Assembly (NCBI GenBank): GCA_963969345.1
Contig: OZ017766.1
Span: forward strand, 10,850,001 to 10,914,000
Reading direction: 5' to 3'
Source of the DNA: Turbatrix aceti
Taxonomy: Eukaryota; Nematoda; Chromadorea; Rhabditida; Panagrolaimidae
DNA length: 64,000 bases
In this document: in pieces, positions 63,496 through 64,000 of the stretch
Position numbering within the stretch: position 1 is the first letter of the stretch
How the letters are laid out: each line of letters begins with the position of its first letter
Program-made: the position numbers and the translations under genes
Notes under the pieces: model-generated
What the model was told of the DNA's origin: nothing
Databases searched by the model: none
The model's input: only the letters and a program-made list of their open reading frames with translations

Positions 63496-64000
63496 AAATT
63501 ATTATAGCTTAAATTCTTTTTTTTATTTCGCACTATTATTCTTGGAATCAAAAAATGTTAAAAATTGCATTTTATAATATATTAGTTTAAAAAATTTTAT
63601 TTTAAATCTACAGCACAAAAAATGTTTAAAAAAATTTGTAATTTCCATTCATTCAAAAACAAATAACCTGCATTGACAAATATTATTCGTACCAGAACAA
63701 CTTTTCCAGAAAGAACAAAAAATTAATTTAATGTTTGACCGTTCCCTCAGCCAACGCAGTTTATTACATAAACCAAAGCTCAGCAAGCCGGCACCCTTTC
63801 ATGAATATAAATCACTAACCAACCTAATTTTTTTGTACTTTAACATTTACCAACCAATGCTACCTGTATGCCTGCGCAGGTGAAAAAGCTAAAGGCCAGT
63901 CCCGCTCCCGTTCCCTCATATTTCCTATTTCCAACTGTACAAAATTTGAGACTATAAAAATTTTTACTCGGCATAGGCAAAAAAAAACGATGAAAAAGAA
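63496..64000. other. 3' flank of srh copy 2
   Basis: I see no gene here. It holds the 3' UTR of the receptor and A/T-rich spacer; the last 200 bases are slightly richer in G and C (CGCAGGTGAAAAAGCTAAAG region), but no frame is supportable. Confidence 0.5.

Overview
This window is nuclear DNA of a nematode. The evidence is a cuticlin with a ZP domain and membrane anchor, four nematode-type chemoreceptors of three classes (srg/srv-like, srt-like, srh-like), introns with gt...tttcag borders, and very T/A-rich introns and spacers full of homopolymer runs. Receptor families of this kind suggest a relative of Caenorhabditis (Rhabditina), but I cannot name the species. Nearly all real genes are split. 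Exon models were built by hand from splice signals, reading-frame phase and family similarity, and they are listed as exon coordinates in each entry.

Layout: 1-15.9 kb has no gene I can support. It holds dispersed repeats and one tRNA-like pseudogene. A C2H2 zinc-finger gene (15949-25760, possibly MEP-1-like) follows; its 4.3-kb third intron is packed with three mobile elements, one inserted inside another and a third beside them. A srg/srv-type receptor (28353-29771) sits between the arms of a 485-bp inverted duplication. The right arm of that duplication is the promoter and first codons of the next gene, an SH2-tyrosine kinase of Fes/Fer type (30174-33478). Close behind on the same strand come a carnosine N-methyltransferase (33672-35958) and a very large WDR59 homologue (36558-49109, GATOR2 subunit), possibly as an operon. 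WDR59 introns carry a foldback element, an LTR-like sequence and several copies of a GTAAC/GTTAC repeat.

The right part holds a srt-type receptor with a frame break (50714-52392), a MITE, a cuticlin on the minus strand (53154-55284), spermidine synthase with two alternative versions of one catalytic-domain segment (56331-58469), and two tandem srh-type receptors (59790-61195, 62038-63495).

The genes do not form one pathway. WDR59 (nutrient sensing upstream of TORC1), spermidine synthase and carnosine methyltransferase are housekeeping metabolism; the kinase is of a class that in nematodes is often sperm-related; the receptors are chemosensory. The most unusual points are the alternative spermidine synthase exons, the inverted duplication that copies a kinase promoter, the nested transposons with readable target-site duplications, and a recurrent inverted-repeat minisatellite family found in both introns and spacers. 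No CRISPR, rRNA or intact tRNA was seen.
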